Below are positions 24,046 through 32,657 of a DNA stretch of 36,060 nt, piece after piece; position 1 is the stretch's first letter; each line of letters starts with the position of its first letter. The notes under the pieces are model-generated. The model had not been told where the DNA came from and did not search any database. It saw nothing but the letters and a program-made list of their open reading frames with translations. The position numbers and the translations under genes are program-made. Source of the DNA: Calothrix sp. PCC 7716 (lineage in GTDB: Bacteria; Cyanobacteriota; Cyanobacteriia; Cyanobacteriales; Nostocaceae); assembly GCF_019977735.1 (NCBI RefSeq), contig NZ_AP025025.1, positions 1-36,060 of the forward strand, written 5' to 3'.

Positions 24046-25458
24046 TTAAAACTTTTTAGTTTTTGGATAGTTGTACAAGCTAACTTCTACAGGTTCCTTA
24101 TCATTGACCCCCTTCATTTTAAGCCAAGCTTTGCCACTAGAAACTGCTTCTCCGTCATTATTGGTGGTAGAAATGCACTCAACTCTGGGCGCCGCATCAA
24201 TATTCTTAGAGAATCCTGACAGCTTACTAGAAACCGCAGTTTGGTTATCCGAATGGGCAGTAAGACAAACTGTAAAACCCCACTTTCTGATATTGGTTAA
24301 GGATTGTTTTAGGAAATTAGCCCAATGGTCAGGGTCAACACCGTGTACTTCGTAGGTGTTTGATTCCATCAGAAAGATTGCGACTTTACCTTCCAACCCG
24401 GACTTATCCTTGAGGTAATCTAAGTAATCATCTTCGTCAATTCCCATTTCTATAGCTTGTTGTTTTCTATCCTGAATTGTTGCCGGGAAGTTTTCAAAAA
24501 ATATGTTCATTTCTGGAGCATCGGTTAATACTTGAACACCTCCCCAAACACTAGGGTTTGTTTCTGGGTTAACGATAATAACGTGATAACCATCATCTTT
24601 AAGAAGTCGAATCATTAACCGTTCTAAGGTGCTTTTACCGCTTCCTTGTTCCCCCGATAAAACCCGGAACGGTAGTTTGAGAAGTTGATAAATCCAGCGA
24701 TATTGTTCATCCAGTTCGAGCTTAGTTGATGTTGCTCCTTCTGGTTCCTGGTCGCTATTCTTCATACCCAATATCTTCTGAGATTCCTTATCAGCTTTAG
24801 CTGCGTCTCTCAGGTTCTCAGCTTTTAACTTACTAAACTCCGATTTTTTAGCCGCAATTTCTGACAGTGCTAAATCAAACTTAGCTTCATCAATGGTGTT
24901 GGAACGCTTTAATACTTCCTGTAAATGCTTTAATTGTCCCTCACCTCGAAGCTTATTTATCTCAAGAGCTATTTCCTTTTCTGCTTGGAATTCTTGCTTC
25001 TTAAATATTACTTTACGCTCGTTAAAGCCATGTACCCAGTTCTCGTATACTTGAGTTTTAAAAGCTTCTAACTCAGATGAATAATTATTTTGTAGTGCCG
25101 ATGCTTTTAATCCTTGATTGTACCGCGCGTAAATAATTAATCCCAACACGAGCAATGAGTACTTTGGAATATCTGGATTTGAAGCGGGAATGTTTCTTAC
25201 AACAGTTGATTTTTTGATTATATCTATCCATTCCCGCTTAAACTCCGAACCATTCCCTTCCCCGTACAGCGACAAATCATATAGTTGTTTCAACACAACT
25301 AAATCGATATCCTTCTCACACCCAGGAACAGACTTTTCAGACGGAGCGAAACAAATCTGATAGCGCTCGAACTGTGTACCGAGGTGGGATACTAAATGAA
25401 AAAATCCTGCCAGTGTCAAAGCTATTACCGTGCCGTGTTTGTGCAAGAACTTTTTCAT
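24046..25458 (-). CDS. Membrane-anchored P-loop ATPase
   Basis: 470 residues. Two N-terminal hydrophobic segments (about 10-25 and 99-110, IPKYSLLVLGLIIYARY) with a Cys-containing extracytoplasmic-type loop between them. A coiled coil spans about 125-235. The ATPase domain has Walker A LSGEQGSGKST (267-277), a Walker B-like KVAIFLMESN (358-367) and a TAHSDN sensor near 400-405. Two membrane helices before a P-loop domain recall VirD4/TraD coupling proteins and HerA/FtsK pumps (also YHVIIVNPETNPSVWGG). However, the ATPase domain is short and the coiled coil is unusual. It may move DNA or protein across the membrane. It is the largest gene of a packed operon of novel membrane proteins. Function is not assigned. 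Confidence 0.75.
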   Translation of the reverse strand: MKKFLHKHGTVIALTLAGFFHLVSHLGTQFERYQICFAPSEKSVPGCEKDIDLVVLKQLYDLSLYGEGNGSEFKREWIDIIKKSTVVRNIPASNPDIPKYSLLVLGLIIYARYNQGLKASALQNNYSSELEAFKTQVYENWVHGFNERKVIFKKQEFQAEKEIALEINKLRGEGQLKHLQEVLKRSNTIDEAKFDLALSEIAAKKSEFSKLKAENLRDAAKADKESQKILGMKNSDQEPEGATSTKLELDEQYRWIYQLLKLPFRVLSGEQGSGKSTLERLMIRLLKDDGYHVIIVNPETNPSVWGGVQVLTDAPEMNIFFENFPATIQDRKQQAIEMGIDEDDYLDYLKDKSGLEGKVAIFLMESNTYEVHGVDPDHWANFLKQSLTNIRKWGFTVCLTAHSDNQTAVSSKLSGFSKNIDAAPRVECISTTNNDGEAVSSGKAWLKMKGVNDKEPVEVSLYNYPKTKKF

Positions 25459-25468
25459 TTACCAGTAC

Positions 25469-26020
25469 CTATTTTCGCTTTGGAACAAAATAATAAGCCG
25501 CAATCATGAGGAGGAAGCTAATAAGTAAACCCATACTTTGAGGTATGGCGATAGGACTTTTATCCCCCTCAAATTCCTTTCTTTTTGTCTCGATTACTTC
25601 ATAAGTTCGCTCAGTTGCAGATTTTAGGCTGTAGTAATTATTCAACACGCCATAGACTAAGAATCCTGCCCCCCCTATCTTGGTGATAACTGAAAAAGGT
25701 TTGTGCATATTGTCGATTTCTGGTTTCCCATTGTGGTAATTTATTCTGAATCCATCTAAGTCCCTGGTAGCTGGAATCATCGCGATTGTAAACACACTGA
25801 CTGCGGTCAAGGTCGGGTTAAATGTTATTCCTATGAGTGCTTTACCTACAAAATAAGCTGCTGCAACATACGAATAATTTGTAAGCCTTTCAGCTATCCC
25901 CGCTTCCTTCCTAATTTCTGCTTTATAATTCGTTTCAAATTCCTCTATCTGTTTTTGAACATCTTCGGGATATTCGGTATCAGTAACCTTACTGTCCTGC
26001 TGTAAAAATGAAAATGCCAT
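25469..26020 (-). CDS. Small integral membrane protein of the minus-strand operon
   Basis: 183 residues. Hydrophobic segments lie near 48-66 (YSYVAAAYFVGKALIGITF), 72-84 (VSVFTIAMIPATR), 112-126 (IGGAGFLVYGVLNNY) and 160-179 (QSMGLLISFLLMIAAYYFV), with a basic tail KRK. The N-terminal 45 residues are acidic and helical. It ends 10 bases before the ATPase start, so the two are surely co-transcribed. I do not recognise the family. A membrane partner or docking subunit of the ATPase is the natural guess. Confidence 0.65.
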   Translation of the reverse strand: MAFSFLQQDSKVTDTEYPEDVQKQIEEFETNYKAEIRKEAGIAERLTNYSYVAAAYFVGKALIGITFNPTLTAVSVFTIAMIPATRDLDGFRINYHNGKPEIDNMHKPFSVITKIGGAGFLVYGVLNNYYSLKSATERTYEVIETKRKEFEGDKSPIAIPQSMGLLISFLLMIAAYYFVPKRK

Positions 26021-26038
26021 AATTAAAGTGTAATATCA

Positions 26039-26692
26039 TTAACTAAACACAAACCCTAATTTAGCCAGGATACGAGTTACAGGATTACTAGCTTCAGCAA
26101 CATAATCCTTATAGTTAATGCGCTCCAATTCCGAATCGCTACCATGTTCGAGAATATGTTTCATTCTTGCTTTTTTGTAATCTGTATCAGTTTTTAATTG
26201 CTTGAGATAGGGACGGTTGACCAACTTAATTAATTTATCTTTTGCATCAACAGAGTATTCAGCATTAACTATCTCTGCCTGCATTGAGATAAATTCCATT
26301 TCATCATTGTGCTTGGTTTCCTGTAATAACCTAGCTGCTAGCAATTCCGCATCAATTTCTGTAATTCCGTTGTTATAGTTACTCTCAGTCAAAACTGTTG
26401 CAGCTTGTGAAGAGGATACCTTTAACCCGTACTTACTACCAGCGGAAATTATGTCAGCAATCTTCTCGTTATAGGTTCCCTGAGCTTCAATGATATCAAT
26501 CCACTGTTGTGCTATTTGGGGAAGGAATTCATTAATAAATTGGGCATCTTTATGTGTATCTCGCAAGTCCTTAAGTTCCTGCTCATCTCCCAAAGTTTGC
26601 TTATTTAAAGTATCGATGGAGAAATTTAAATCGTTTTTTAACCGATTCAATACGTTGTTCCCTCTGCCGCTTACGAAGTCTTTTATCCTCAT
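26039..26692 (-). CDS. Hypothetical helical protein of the minus-strand operon
   Basis: 217 residues, mostly charged alpha helix (NRLKNDLNFSIDTLNKQTLG, then DAELLAARLLQETKHNDEME and KLIKLVNRPYLKQLKTDTDY). It has no membrane helix or signal and no recognised domain. Its start lies within the end of the upstream gene, an overlap of 92 bases in another frame. It is followed 18 bases later by the membrane protein gene. It is probably a soluble subunit of the same complex. Confidence 0.6.
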   Translation of the reverse strand: MRIKDFVSGRGNNVLNRLKNDLNFSIDTLNKQTLGDEQELKDLRDTHKDAQFINEFLPQIAQQWIDIIEAQGTYNEKIADIISAGSKYGLKVSSSQAATVLTESNYNNGITEIDAELLAARLLQETKHNDEMEFISMQAEIVNAEYSVDAKDKLIKLVNRPYLKQLKTDTDYKKARMKHILEHGSDSELERINYKDYVAEASNPVTRILAKLGFVFS

Positions 26693-27065
26693 CTCTTTTA
26701 CTCTCGTATTCGTCGTTATACTGCTTTACTTTGTCGAGTGTATTACCGGGACAAACTAAATAAAACCTGTTATCAGTAGGGTGCTGTTGATAATTACAAT
26801 CCCGTTTATCAATGTTGGGATAAAGTGCTTGAACCTGTGAGATTCGGTTCCGATGTTCGTTAAGAGTTAAGGCTACTGGCGCCAAAACAGAAATAGCGAT
26901 TACTCCCCAACCGATTGGGCGAATATCCCATTTATCAACTCTGTAATGGTAGTAGATTCCTAATCCCCCAATCACACCTGACAGTTTAGGTTTTGGCTGC
27001 GATTCAGGTTTTGACTGGGATTGCGAGTCTTCTTGTGAAGGCGGATTGGACGCTTTTGATGTCAT
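26601..27065 (-). CDS. Single-pass membrane protein of the minus-strand operon
   Basis: 154 residues. The first 28 are a Ser/Gln/Pro/Lys-rich disordered tail (SQSQSKPESQPKPK). A hydrophobic segment near 50-68 (RPIGWGVIAISVLAPVALTL) would cross the membrane. A small domain with two cysteines (KRDCNYQQHPTDNRFYLVCP) follows, then a strongly basic and acidic helix (SKRDEDKRLRKRQREQRIES). It overlaps both neighbours. The family is not recognised. Confidence 0.6.
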   Translation of the reverse strand: MTSKASNPPSQEDSQSQSKPESQPKPKLSGVIGGLGIYYHYRVDKWDIRPIGWGVIAISVLAPVALTLNEHRNRISQVQALYPNIDKRDCNYQQHPTDNRFYLVCPGNTLDKVKQYNDEYESKRDEDKRLRKRQREQRIESVKKRFKFLHRYFK

Positions 27066-27723
27066 TGCGGATACCTCCCAAATCCGCTTTTACGTCATCT
27101 TTGAAGCTTGCTATTTTTTTGTTCAACCTTTCCTTTCTATCAGCGAAATGCTCCCTTAAATTGTCGCTATTACTGCCTATTTTCGACTCGACTGAATCAA
27201 ATTTATTATCAAAGTATGCTTTGATTGCTACTGAAATACTGTCAATTAGGTGATTGTAGCTGTCAAATATCTCGTCTACAGTTTCCGCGATTGACGTTGC
27301 CTCCTCCTCAGATAGGGTAAACCCTAATACTGATGCTTGAGACGTAATTAAATCGTGCTTCTCTTCTTCACTCACTACGATTTCTGATGAATCAGTCTTG
27401 TCTACATCAGTGTCTACATTGGTGGTAGAAAGTGATAGTTCGTCGGCATTGGACGGACTGCTGTCAATTGGGGTGGCACCAGTAGTAATTGAAAGTTCGT
27501 CGGCATTGGGTAAATTACTGTCAGCTTGTATGGCGCCAGTAATACTTGATTCTTGGGAATGATTAATTATTTTTATTGTTTCATTCACAATTGCTGCTTT
27601 ATTTTCCAATATATCCACCCCATCAGGACAAACAATATTAATAGCCTGCCTTATTTGGTCGGAGGTGGGTACGTGTCCACTTTTCTTTACTGAAACACGA
27701 ATATTTTCAATGTACTTTTTCAT
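27004..27723 (-). CDS. Hypothetical acidic/coiled-coil protein of the minus-strand operon
   Basis: 239 residues. The N-terminal 55 residues are a small helical domain (VPTSDQIRQAINIVCPDGVD). A low-complexity linker contains an internal duplication (LPNADELSITTGATPIDSSP, then SNADELSLSTTNVDTDVD). The C-terminal half is a long amphipathic helix (HLIDSISVAIKAYFDNKFDS, then REHFADRKERLNKKIASFKD), probably a coiled coil. Its ATG overlaps the stop of the gene before it by one base. Not recognised. Confidence 0.6.
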   Translation of the reverse strand: MKKYIENIRVSVKKSGHVPTSDQIRQAINIVCPDGVDILENKAAIVNETIKIINHSQESSITGAIQADSNLPNADELSITTGATPIDSSPSNADELSLSTTNVDTDVDKTDSSEIVVSEEEKHDLITSQASVLGFTLSEEEATSIAETVDEIFDSYNHLIDSISVAIKAYFDNKFDSVESKIGSNSDNLREHFADRKERLNKKIASFKDDVKADLGGIRNDIKSVQSAFTRRLAIPVKT

Positions 27724-28181
27724 TATTGACCTTTCCCTATTTTGATAATTGAATGTTTAGCGGCATATTGAAATGCCAATGCGAATACTTTTACCAATTC
27801 TTCTGCCTTGTAGTTTCTCTCCTTATCGAAATATTTACCATTGACTTGTACTACTGAACATTGAAACCACCTAATAATTGTTGTACGGTGTGCCTTGTTC
27901 TTGGTTCGCTGTTGCAGTTCTTTAAATACTGCATCTCCTTTTACTGTTGTTTTCTTACTTGCTAGTAATTGTGCTTGTACGTGACATTGAATCAATTGCT
28001 TTAAAGACAATTTGGTGTATTGTTTCTGCTGCTTTATGGTCGCGACCGTTTGAAGACTCTCTAACGTCAATTCCATATCGCAGTCCCGTAAAATTTTCTT
28101 CAAACGATACCAAGCGCTATCAGAAATGGTGGTATCTAAATGCAATTCCAAATATTTTTTGGCATCAATATTACTGAGCAT
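27723..28181 (-). CDS. First gene of the minus-strand operon, possible DNA-binding protein
   Basis: 152 residues, rich in Lys and Gln. Helical stretches such as DSAWYRLKKILRDCDMELTL, then KQLIQCHVQAQLLASKK and AHRTTIIRWFQCSVV, could include a helix-turn-helix. This would suit a regulator or DNA-recruiting subunit, but I cannot name a family. The AAGGAG immediately before its ATG is too close for normal initiation, and an upstream frame ends 8 bases into this gene. Start by translational coupling is therefore plausible. Confidence 0.6.
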   Translation of the reverse strand: MLSNIDAKKYLELHLDTTISDSAWYRLKKILRDCDMELTLESLQTVATIKQQKQYTKLSLKQLIQCHVQAQLLASKKTTVKGDAVFKELQQRTKNKAHRTTIIRWFQCSVVQVNGKYFDKERNYKAEELVKVFALAFQYAAKHSIIKIGKGQ

Positions 28182-28404
28182 CTCCTTTTTCCAAACGGTA
28201 TATTTTTATCAATTCACTATCGCCATAACGCACTTTCGCTAATATGCACCACGCACCACGCACCAGCAAAAGCAAATACGATTTTTCGGTATTTCTGGTA
28301 TTAGGAGAATTTTGCAAACGGCAGTAAAGCAACATAGAAATGGGATAAGTGAGGGCTGAAATGGGCTTTTGTGCGTAATGTCGGCACCGACAAAAATTGA
28401 GCAA
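28171..28404 (-). CDS. Possible small leader gene of the minus-strand operon
   Basis: Up to 77 residues. The C-terminal half (YLLLLVRGAWCILAKVRYGD, then SELIKIYRLEKGDAQ) is protein-like. The N-terminal half crosses a GCACCAC tandem repeat (about 28242-28265) and is doubtful. Its stop overlaps the start of the next gene, which could allow coupled translation. Low certainty. Confidence 0.25.
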   Translation of the reverse strand: MLNFCRCRHYAQKPISALTYPISMLLYCRLQNSPNTRNTEKSYLLLLVRGAWCILAKVRYGDSELIKIYRLEKGDAQ

Positions 28405-28594
28405 ATGCTTACGGTGGATGGTATACGGCGATTACTCTCAGGTGGCGCCACTCTGCACTAAAATCGGTTTCCCCCAGGAATTTCTACCTCCTTGTGCTTG
28501 TTGGAATTGTTCGATGCATGGGTACGGGTGTCAGGTGATACTACCAAAGCGGCGACTATCTCCACTAAAAATATATTAACAGAAAGTGCGGCAC

Positions 28595-28615
28595 TTGGAT
28601 ACATTATGCATCCAA
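28595..28615. promoter_or_regulatory. 21-bp near-perfect palindrome upstream of the small RHH gene
   Basis: TTGGAT (28595-28600) and ATCCAA (28610-28615) flank CAT-T-ATG symmetric bases; 18 of 21 positions are self-complementary. It lies about 60 bases before the RHH start, where an autorepressor operator would be expected. Confidence 0.45.
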
Positions 28616-28677
28616 TATTTGCTAAAGTAGTTCGTAGGCTGCACTATAAAGAAGGAGTATTATAAAGATGCAAATAA

Positions 28678-28893
28678 ATGCCTTCACGTTGGCGGGTCAC
28701 TGCGAATATTGATGAAGAAATGCTGAAGAAGCTCGAAGCTTGGGCAGCTGAAGAAAACAGAAGTGTTAGCAGTTTAGTCGCGACTATATTAAGAGAAGCG
28801 GCGAAGTCTCACGATGAAGGAGTTTACCTACATTCACAGAGCTTTCCCAATATGCACACAGAAAAATCGCCGAAAATGGCGAAAAATGACTGA
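28678..28893 (+). CDS. Small RHH (CopG/Arc-type) DNA-binding protein
   Basis: 71 residues. RWRVTANIDEEMLKKLEAWA then EENRSVSSLVATILREAA is a complete ribbon-helix-helix domain, followed by a short polar tail. It would bind DNA as a dimer as a copy-number regulator, antitoxin or local repressor. No toxin gene follows. The strong AAGGAG at 28652-28657 is well placed for an ATG at 28668 in another frame (a 14-codon peptide MQINAFTLAGHCEY) and 20 bases from this gene's ATG, an odd arrangement that could damp or couple its translation. It is likely a regulator of the adjacent replication gene. Confidence 0.75.
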   Translation: MPSRWRVTANIDEEMLKKLEAWAAEENRSVSSLVATILREAAKSHDEGVYLHSQSFPNMHTEKSPKMAKND

Positions 28894-28905
28894 AAATGGC
28901 ACCCG

Positions 28906-28935
28906 CTGTATTACAGCAAAACTGTATTACAGTTT
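28906..28935. promoter_or_regulatory. Two tandem CTGTA-T-TACAG operator-like sites
   Basis: CTGTATTACAG at 28906-28916 and again at 28922-28932, 16 bases apart; the second extends to AAACTGTA-T-TACAGTTT. They sit 13 bases after the RHH stop and about 390 bases before the primase/helicase gene. They are candidate binding sites for the RHH protein or for replication control. Confidence 0.5.
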
Positions 28936-29318
28936 ACAAACCCTTGCAAGCCGTGCGGGGCGTCGTTTATTGTAGATAAGTGCTAAATTTTAGTACTACA
29001 AGATGCGTGTGATGTCTAAGCGCGCGATTGTACACACAAAGACAAAAAAATAAGGTGGCGGAGCAGTATTTGCAATACCAAGCAAAGTCAACCACTCCCT
29101 CACCAAAGAAACATTATTAAATATTGTTACTCTAACTATAGCATCGACTCTGGATGACGTTGAGGAACCTTGCGATGGAAAGCAAGTAAAAGTGGACATT
29201 AGGACTTATCAAAAGGGTAAAATCCACTACCCATCTAACAGAGGAATGTTTTGAGGGTGGAAGTTGGCTTTGCATTGGGAATTTTCGCTCCGTCGCCACA
29301 CACACGGAGGTTATTTTC
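28936..29318. promoter_or_regulatory. Region upstream of the replication gene
   Basis: No convincing gene. Contains AT-rich stretches near 29110-29130 and ends with a good ribosome-binding site (GGAGG at about 29306-29310) before the ATG at 29319. Minus-strand frames here look like shadows. Confidence 0.35.
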
Positions 29319-32300
29319 ATGTCTACTGCAACATTTGATATTCGTAATTTCGTTGATTCATTAGTACCAAACCCCAAGTGCAAGGGCAAATATATTTGTC
29401 CTGCTTGTGGTGGGAATGATTTACAGATTAATGAAGAAACAGGTAAATACAAATGCTTTAATGGCTGCGAGAATAAGGATGTTAGGGAAGCAATAAAGCC
29501 GTGGAGTGAAGTAGTTGCTGAGAAAAAAGCGGAGAATCCCAATGCTGGGAAGATAATTCCTACCCATCAGAAAAAAACAATTACAACACCAAAATCGGCG
29601 CCAATACCGGAAGGGGAATTAGTATTAGTCAGGATGGATGTACCGTCGGATATACCTCAATCTCAGTTAACCGACAAAGAACTTATATACAAAAAGACAC
29701 TTGATTTTTTAATAGATAAAGGAGCCACCACCGAGGAATTAAATCGAATTACAGTGACCACATATAATTACGGTGATGGAAAGAAAGTATATCGATACGA
29801 AGCTTCGTGTGCAGCGGCTGACAAGGGGCATGTCAAAACATTTCGACAAGGGCATGAAAATGCCAATGGTGAATTTGAATGGAATAAAGGGGATAAGCCT
29901 TGGCCTGCTTATCGATTAAACGAAGTAATTGAAAATGCTTTGAATGTACAAGGTATACCCATTTTGTTACTTCAAGAAGGGGAAGGTTGTGTAGAAATCG
30001 CGCGCGGTATCGGGTTGGGGAATTTTACCTTCCAGGGTAGTAATTGGAGTGCTGAGGAAATCAAACGGGAATTACAATTAGCAAAAGATGAGTTACCCGA
30101 AGCTGTGTTAGTATTCCTCCGCGACCAGGACAACGCTGGGGAGAAAAAAGCCAAAACTGTTTCCGAGTGCTGTAATGTTGTTGGGCTACCATTTATAGAA
30201 ATTAATCCACTGAGTATCTATCCTGATTTACCATCAAAGGGAGATATCAAAGAGATTTTAGCAGCTATGAATGAAGAAGAATTTATTCGGAGATTGGAAG
30301 AGGAAATACATGCGGCAGTGGAGTCTCGGAGACAAAAACAAGAAGAACATGAAAACATTTTTAGTTCTCCAGATGGTTTTGTTCCCAACCATACATTGAA
30401 TCAACAAGCATTTAATTTCATATTCGGTGATAAAAAATGGATTTGTGCTGATGACCGTTTATATGTACATGAGGGAAATTATTACAAAGAGGTTAAAGAC
30501 AGTGTACTCAAAAAACGTATTACACCTTTTTGTAATTCTTATGTGGAAGAGGATAAGCATGGGAATATTGATTATCCTTATGCAAGAAGTAGCGCGGTAG
30601 AAGAGGTTTTAAAATGGGCGAAGCTGATGGTAATTGTTGACCCGGATTTATTGAATCCACCTGGTATTAATTGCACAAACGGCATAGTTCGTATTGATTG
30701 GTCAAGTGGTAAACCCGTAAGGAAATTAATCCCTCATTCGGTTGATGAATATTACACCTACGAACCATTAGTTAAGTATGACCCCGATGCAGAAACATTA
30801 AATTGTGACAGATTACTACGTTGTTTAAATGAATCTCAGCAACAAGTACTATTAAGAAATCTCGCTGCATCCCTTGATTTACAAGAAGTACGGAAGCGTA
30901 GGGGACGAGAAGTGCGATTAATTTTGGCTTGTGGTTTGGGTTCCAATGGTAAGGACTCTATACGACAAGTAGTCAGTACAATTTTCGGTCACAAAGGTAT
31001 GACTGGTGCTACTGTTGCGGACTTCGCTGCATACGATGAAGGTAGAAAATTCTCGCTTGCTTCGTTGAAATTGAGTCGAATAAATTGGGCATCAGAGAAT
31101 CCACAAACATGCCGAATAGATAAAATTCAATCATTAAAAGCTTTCGCTACTGGAGATACTCTTTATTCCGAGCGGAAAGGTATTGACCCAGACCCTTATA
31201 CACCACTTTCAATTGGTATTTTTAATTTCAATGATGTACCACCATTGCAAGGTACGGTGCAAGCAATACAAGACCGACTTGCTGTTTTGGAGTTTACAAA
31301 AACATTCAAAATTCGACCTGATTCCAGAAATCCAAACGAGTTACAAGCAGACCCGCGATTCGCGTATGACCCTGACTTTGTAAAAGAACAAGTGGCGCCT
31401 GCATTTTTAAATAAGATGTTAGATGCATTGTCAGCATTGATAGAAGAAGGAATTGATTATAGTTGTACGACTGTCGCATTTTCTTCAATGCAAAAAGAGA
31501 ATAATCACTTATTCCAATTTTGTGAGGATACCGGGCTTCAATACGACACCGAATCATCAGTTTCTGGCAAGGAATTATGGGCAGCAATTGAACAATGGTA
31601 TCAGGATACTGGAACTTTAACTATTGACCCAACTTCTGGGCGCCGTGAATGGGTGGACCAATCCCGCCCCAGTGATAAAAACATCAAAGGCATCAACCAA
31701 GTGTTGCCGAGAATTGCTGCTTTATTCCCAAAAGCCACCAAAACGACACAATATGACCCTGTATCGAAACGCAACGTCCAGGTATTGCGCGGTATTGGGT
31801 TTGTTGAGAATACCCGCACCACTGTTGAGAATTTCCGCACCAGTTCCGCATCAGTTGCCGCACCAGAAATCGATACACAGCAAGCATCCCGCACTACCCG
31901 CACCAGTTTTGATAAACTCGAGTCAGAAAAAGACATTGGGTCGGAAAAAAATCAAAATGAAAAAAATGCAGGGGAAGGAAATCAATCCCCCCCTCAAAGT
32001 GATGCGGGTGATGCGGAAACCAAGCACAGTAAGGACTCTGACTGCGGTAGTGGTGCGGGTAGTGGTGCGGGTAATGTCAATAATGGTGCGGGTAATGTCA
32101 ATAAACGTAGTAACAATGTATCAGAGCAAATAAAACAGACTTGGAACGATAAATCAGCCTTGGGTAAATTGATTTTGTCGATTGCGGATACGATTGAATT
32201 GGATGCCTTTGTAGTCACCCTCACCAACGAAGAAATTAAATACATTAAAAGTGCAGCAAAGTTAACATGGCGCCCAGGATGCGATTCGTTCGGTGAGTAT

Positions 32301-32426
32301 CGAGGTGAAAAATGCGAATTAATTGAGTTTGGCACCAACATGCGTACATGGAAGGTTCGCCCAGTGTCCGGAACTTCCCAAATAAAAGTATCGGTTTTTG
32401 ATGTTGCACCTTGGTTGGGTATTTAG
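29319..32426 (+). CDS. Plasmid replication protein: TOPRIM primase plus SF3-type helicase
   Basis: 1035 residues. An N-terminal zinc ribbon (Cys27, Cys30, Cys46, Cys50 in CPACGG and CFNGC) precedes a TOPRIM-like primase core with QEGEGCVEIARG (220-230) and the metal-binding RDQDNAG (268-274). The central part includes a D5/P4-primase-like region and a helicase P-loop GLGSNGKDS (539-547). A sensor region follows (SRINWASENPQTCRIDK). The C-terminal 150 residues hold a Gly/Ala/Asn-rich linker (SGAGSGAGNVNNGAGN) and a small terminal domain. It should prime and unwind plasmid DNA and is the best candidate for the replication initiator. It has a good ribosome-binding site and appears intact. Confidence 0.85.
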   Translation: MSTATFDIRNFVDSLVPNPKCKGKYICPACGGNDLQINEETGKYKCFNGCENKDVREAIKPWSEVVAEKKAENPNAGKIIPTHQKKTITTPKSAPIPEGELVLVRMDVPSDIPQSQLTDKELIYKKTLDFLIDKGATTEELNRITVTTYNYGDGKKVYRYEASCAAADKGHVKTFRQGHENANGEFEWNKGDKPWPAYRLNEVIENALNVQGIPILLLQEGEGCVEIARGIGLGNFTFQGSNWSAEEIKRELQLAKDELPEAVLVFLRDQDNAGEKKAKTVSECCNVVGLPFIEINPLSIYPDLPSKGDIKEILAAMNEEEFIRRLEEEIHAAVESRRQKQEEHENIFSSPDGFVPNHTLNQQAFNFIFGDKKWICADDRLYVHEGNYYKEVKDSVLKKRITPFCNSYVEEDKHGNIDYPYARSSAVEEVLKWAKLMVIVDPDLLNPPGINCTNGIVRIDWSSGKPVRKLIPHSVDEYYTYEPLVKYDPDAETLNCDRLLRCLNESQQQVLLRNLAASLDLQEVRKRRGREVRLILACGLGSNGKDSIRQVVSTIFGHKGMTGATVADFAAYDEGRKFSLASLKLSRINWASENPQTCRIDKIQSLKAFATGDTLYSERKGIDPDPYTPLSIGIFNFNDVPPLQGTVQAIQDRLAVLEFTKTFKIRPDSRNPNELQADPRFAYDPDFVKEQVAPAFLNKMLDALSALIEEGIDYSCTTVAFSSMQKENNHLFQFCEDTGLQYDTESSVSGKELWAAIEQWYQDTGTLTIDPTSGRREWVDQSRPSDKNIKGINQVLPRIAALFPKATKTTQYDPVSKRNVQVLRGIGFVENTRTTVENFRTSSASVAAPEIDTQQASRTTRTSFDKLESEKDIGSEKNQNEKNAGEGNQSPPQSDAGDAETKHSKDSDCGSGAGSGAGNVNNGAGNVNKRSNNVSEQIKQTWNDKSALGKLILSIADTIELDAFVVTLTNEEIKYIKSAAKLTWRPGCDSFGEYRGEKCELIEFGTNMRTWKVRPVSGTSQIKVSVFDVAPWLGI

Positions 32427-32569
32427 TAATCCCCCGCTGCCGTTACTATCCTAAAAAATGAAAAAAATAGCATAGTAAGTGCGGCGCTAGCGTCAACATT
32501 GATAAAATCTCGCGATTGTTTGTAATCGACTTGTGCTGCCACGAGTTCGGGGATAAACTCAGTAAATCG

Positions 32570-32583
32570 CACTCCTAGGAGTG
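32570..32583. repeat. 14-bp palindrome CACTCCTAGGAGTG
   Basis: A perfect palindrome lies between the convergent replication and relaxase genes, followed by an A-run on this strand. It could be a terminator for the leftward mob genes or a binding site. The surrounding 230 bases hold no gene. Confidence 0.4.
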
Positions 32584-32657
32584 AAAAAATACTAATCCAT
32601 GATACAATTCGCGCAATAAAAATTAACAGACACTTGGCGCGCGGATGGGACACCATA

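Noticed and set aside
28239-28451. Second minus-strand frame upstream of the operon
   Set aside because: Alternative frame over the same GCACCAC tandem repeat, with less protein-like sequence than its neighbour.
31624-32133. Plus-strand 169-codon frame inside the replication gene
   Set aside because: Shadow of the 1035-residue protein; its repeats come from the GGTGCGGGTA-type DNA coding the Gly/Ala/Asn linker.
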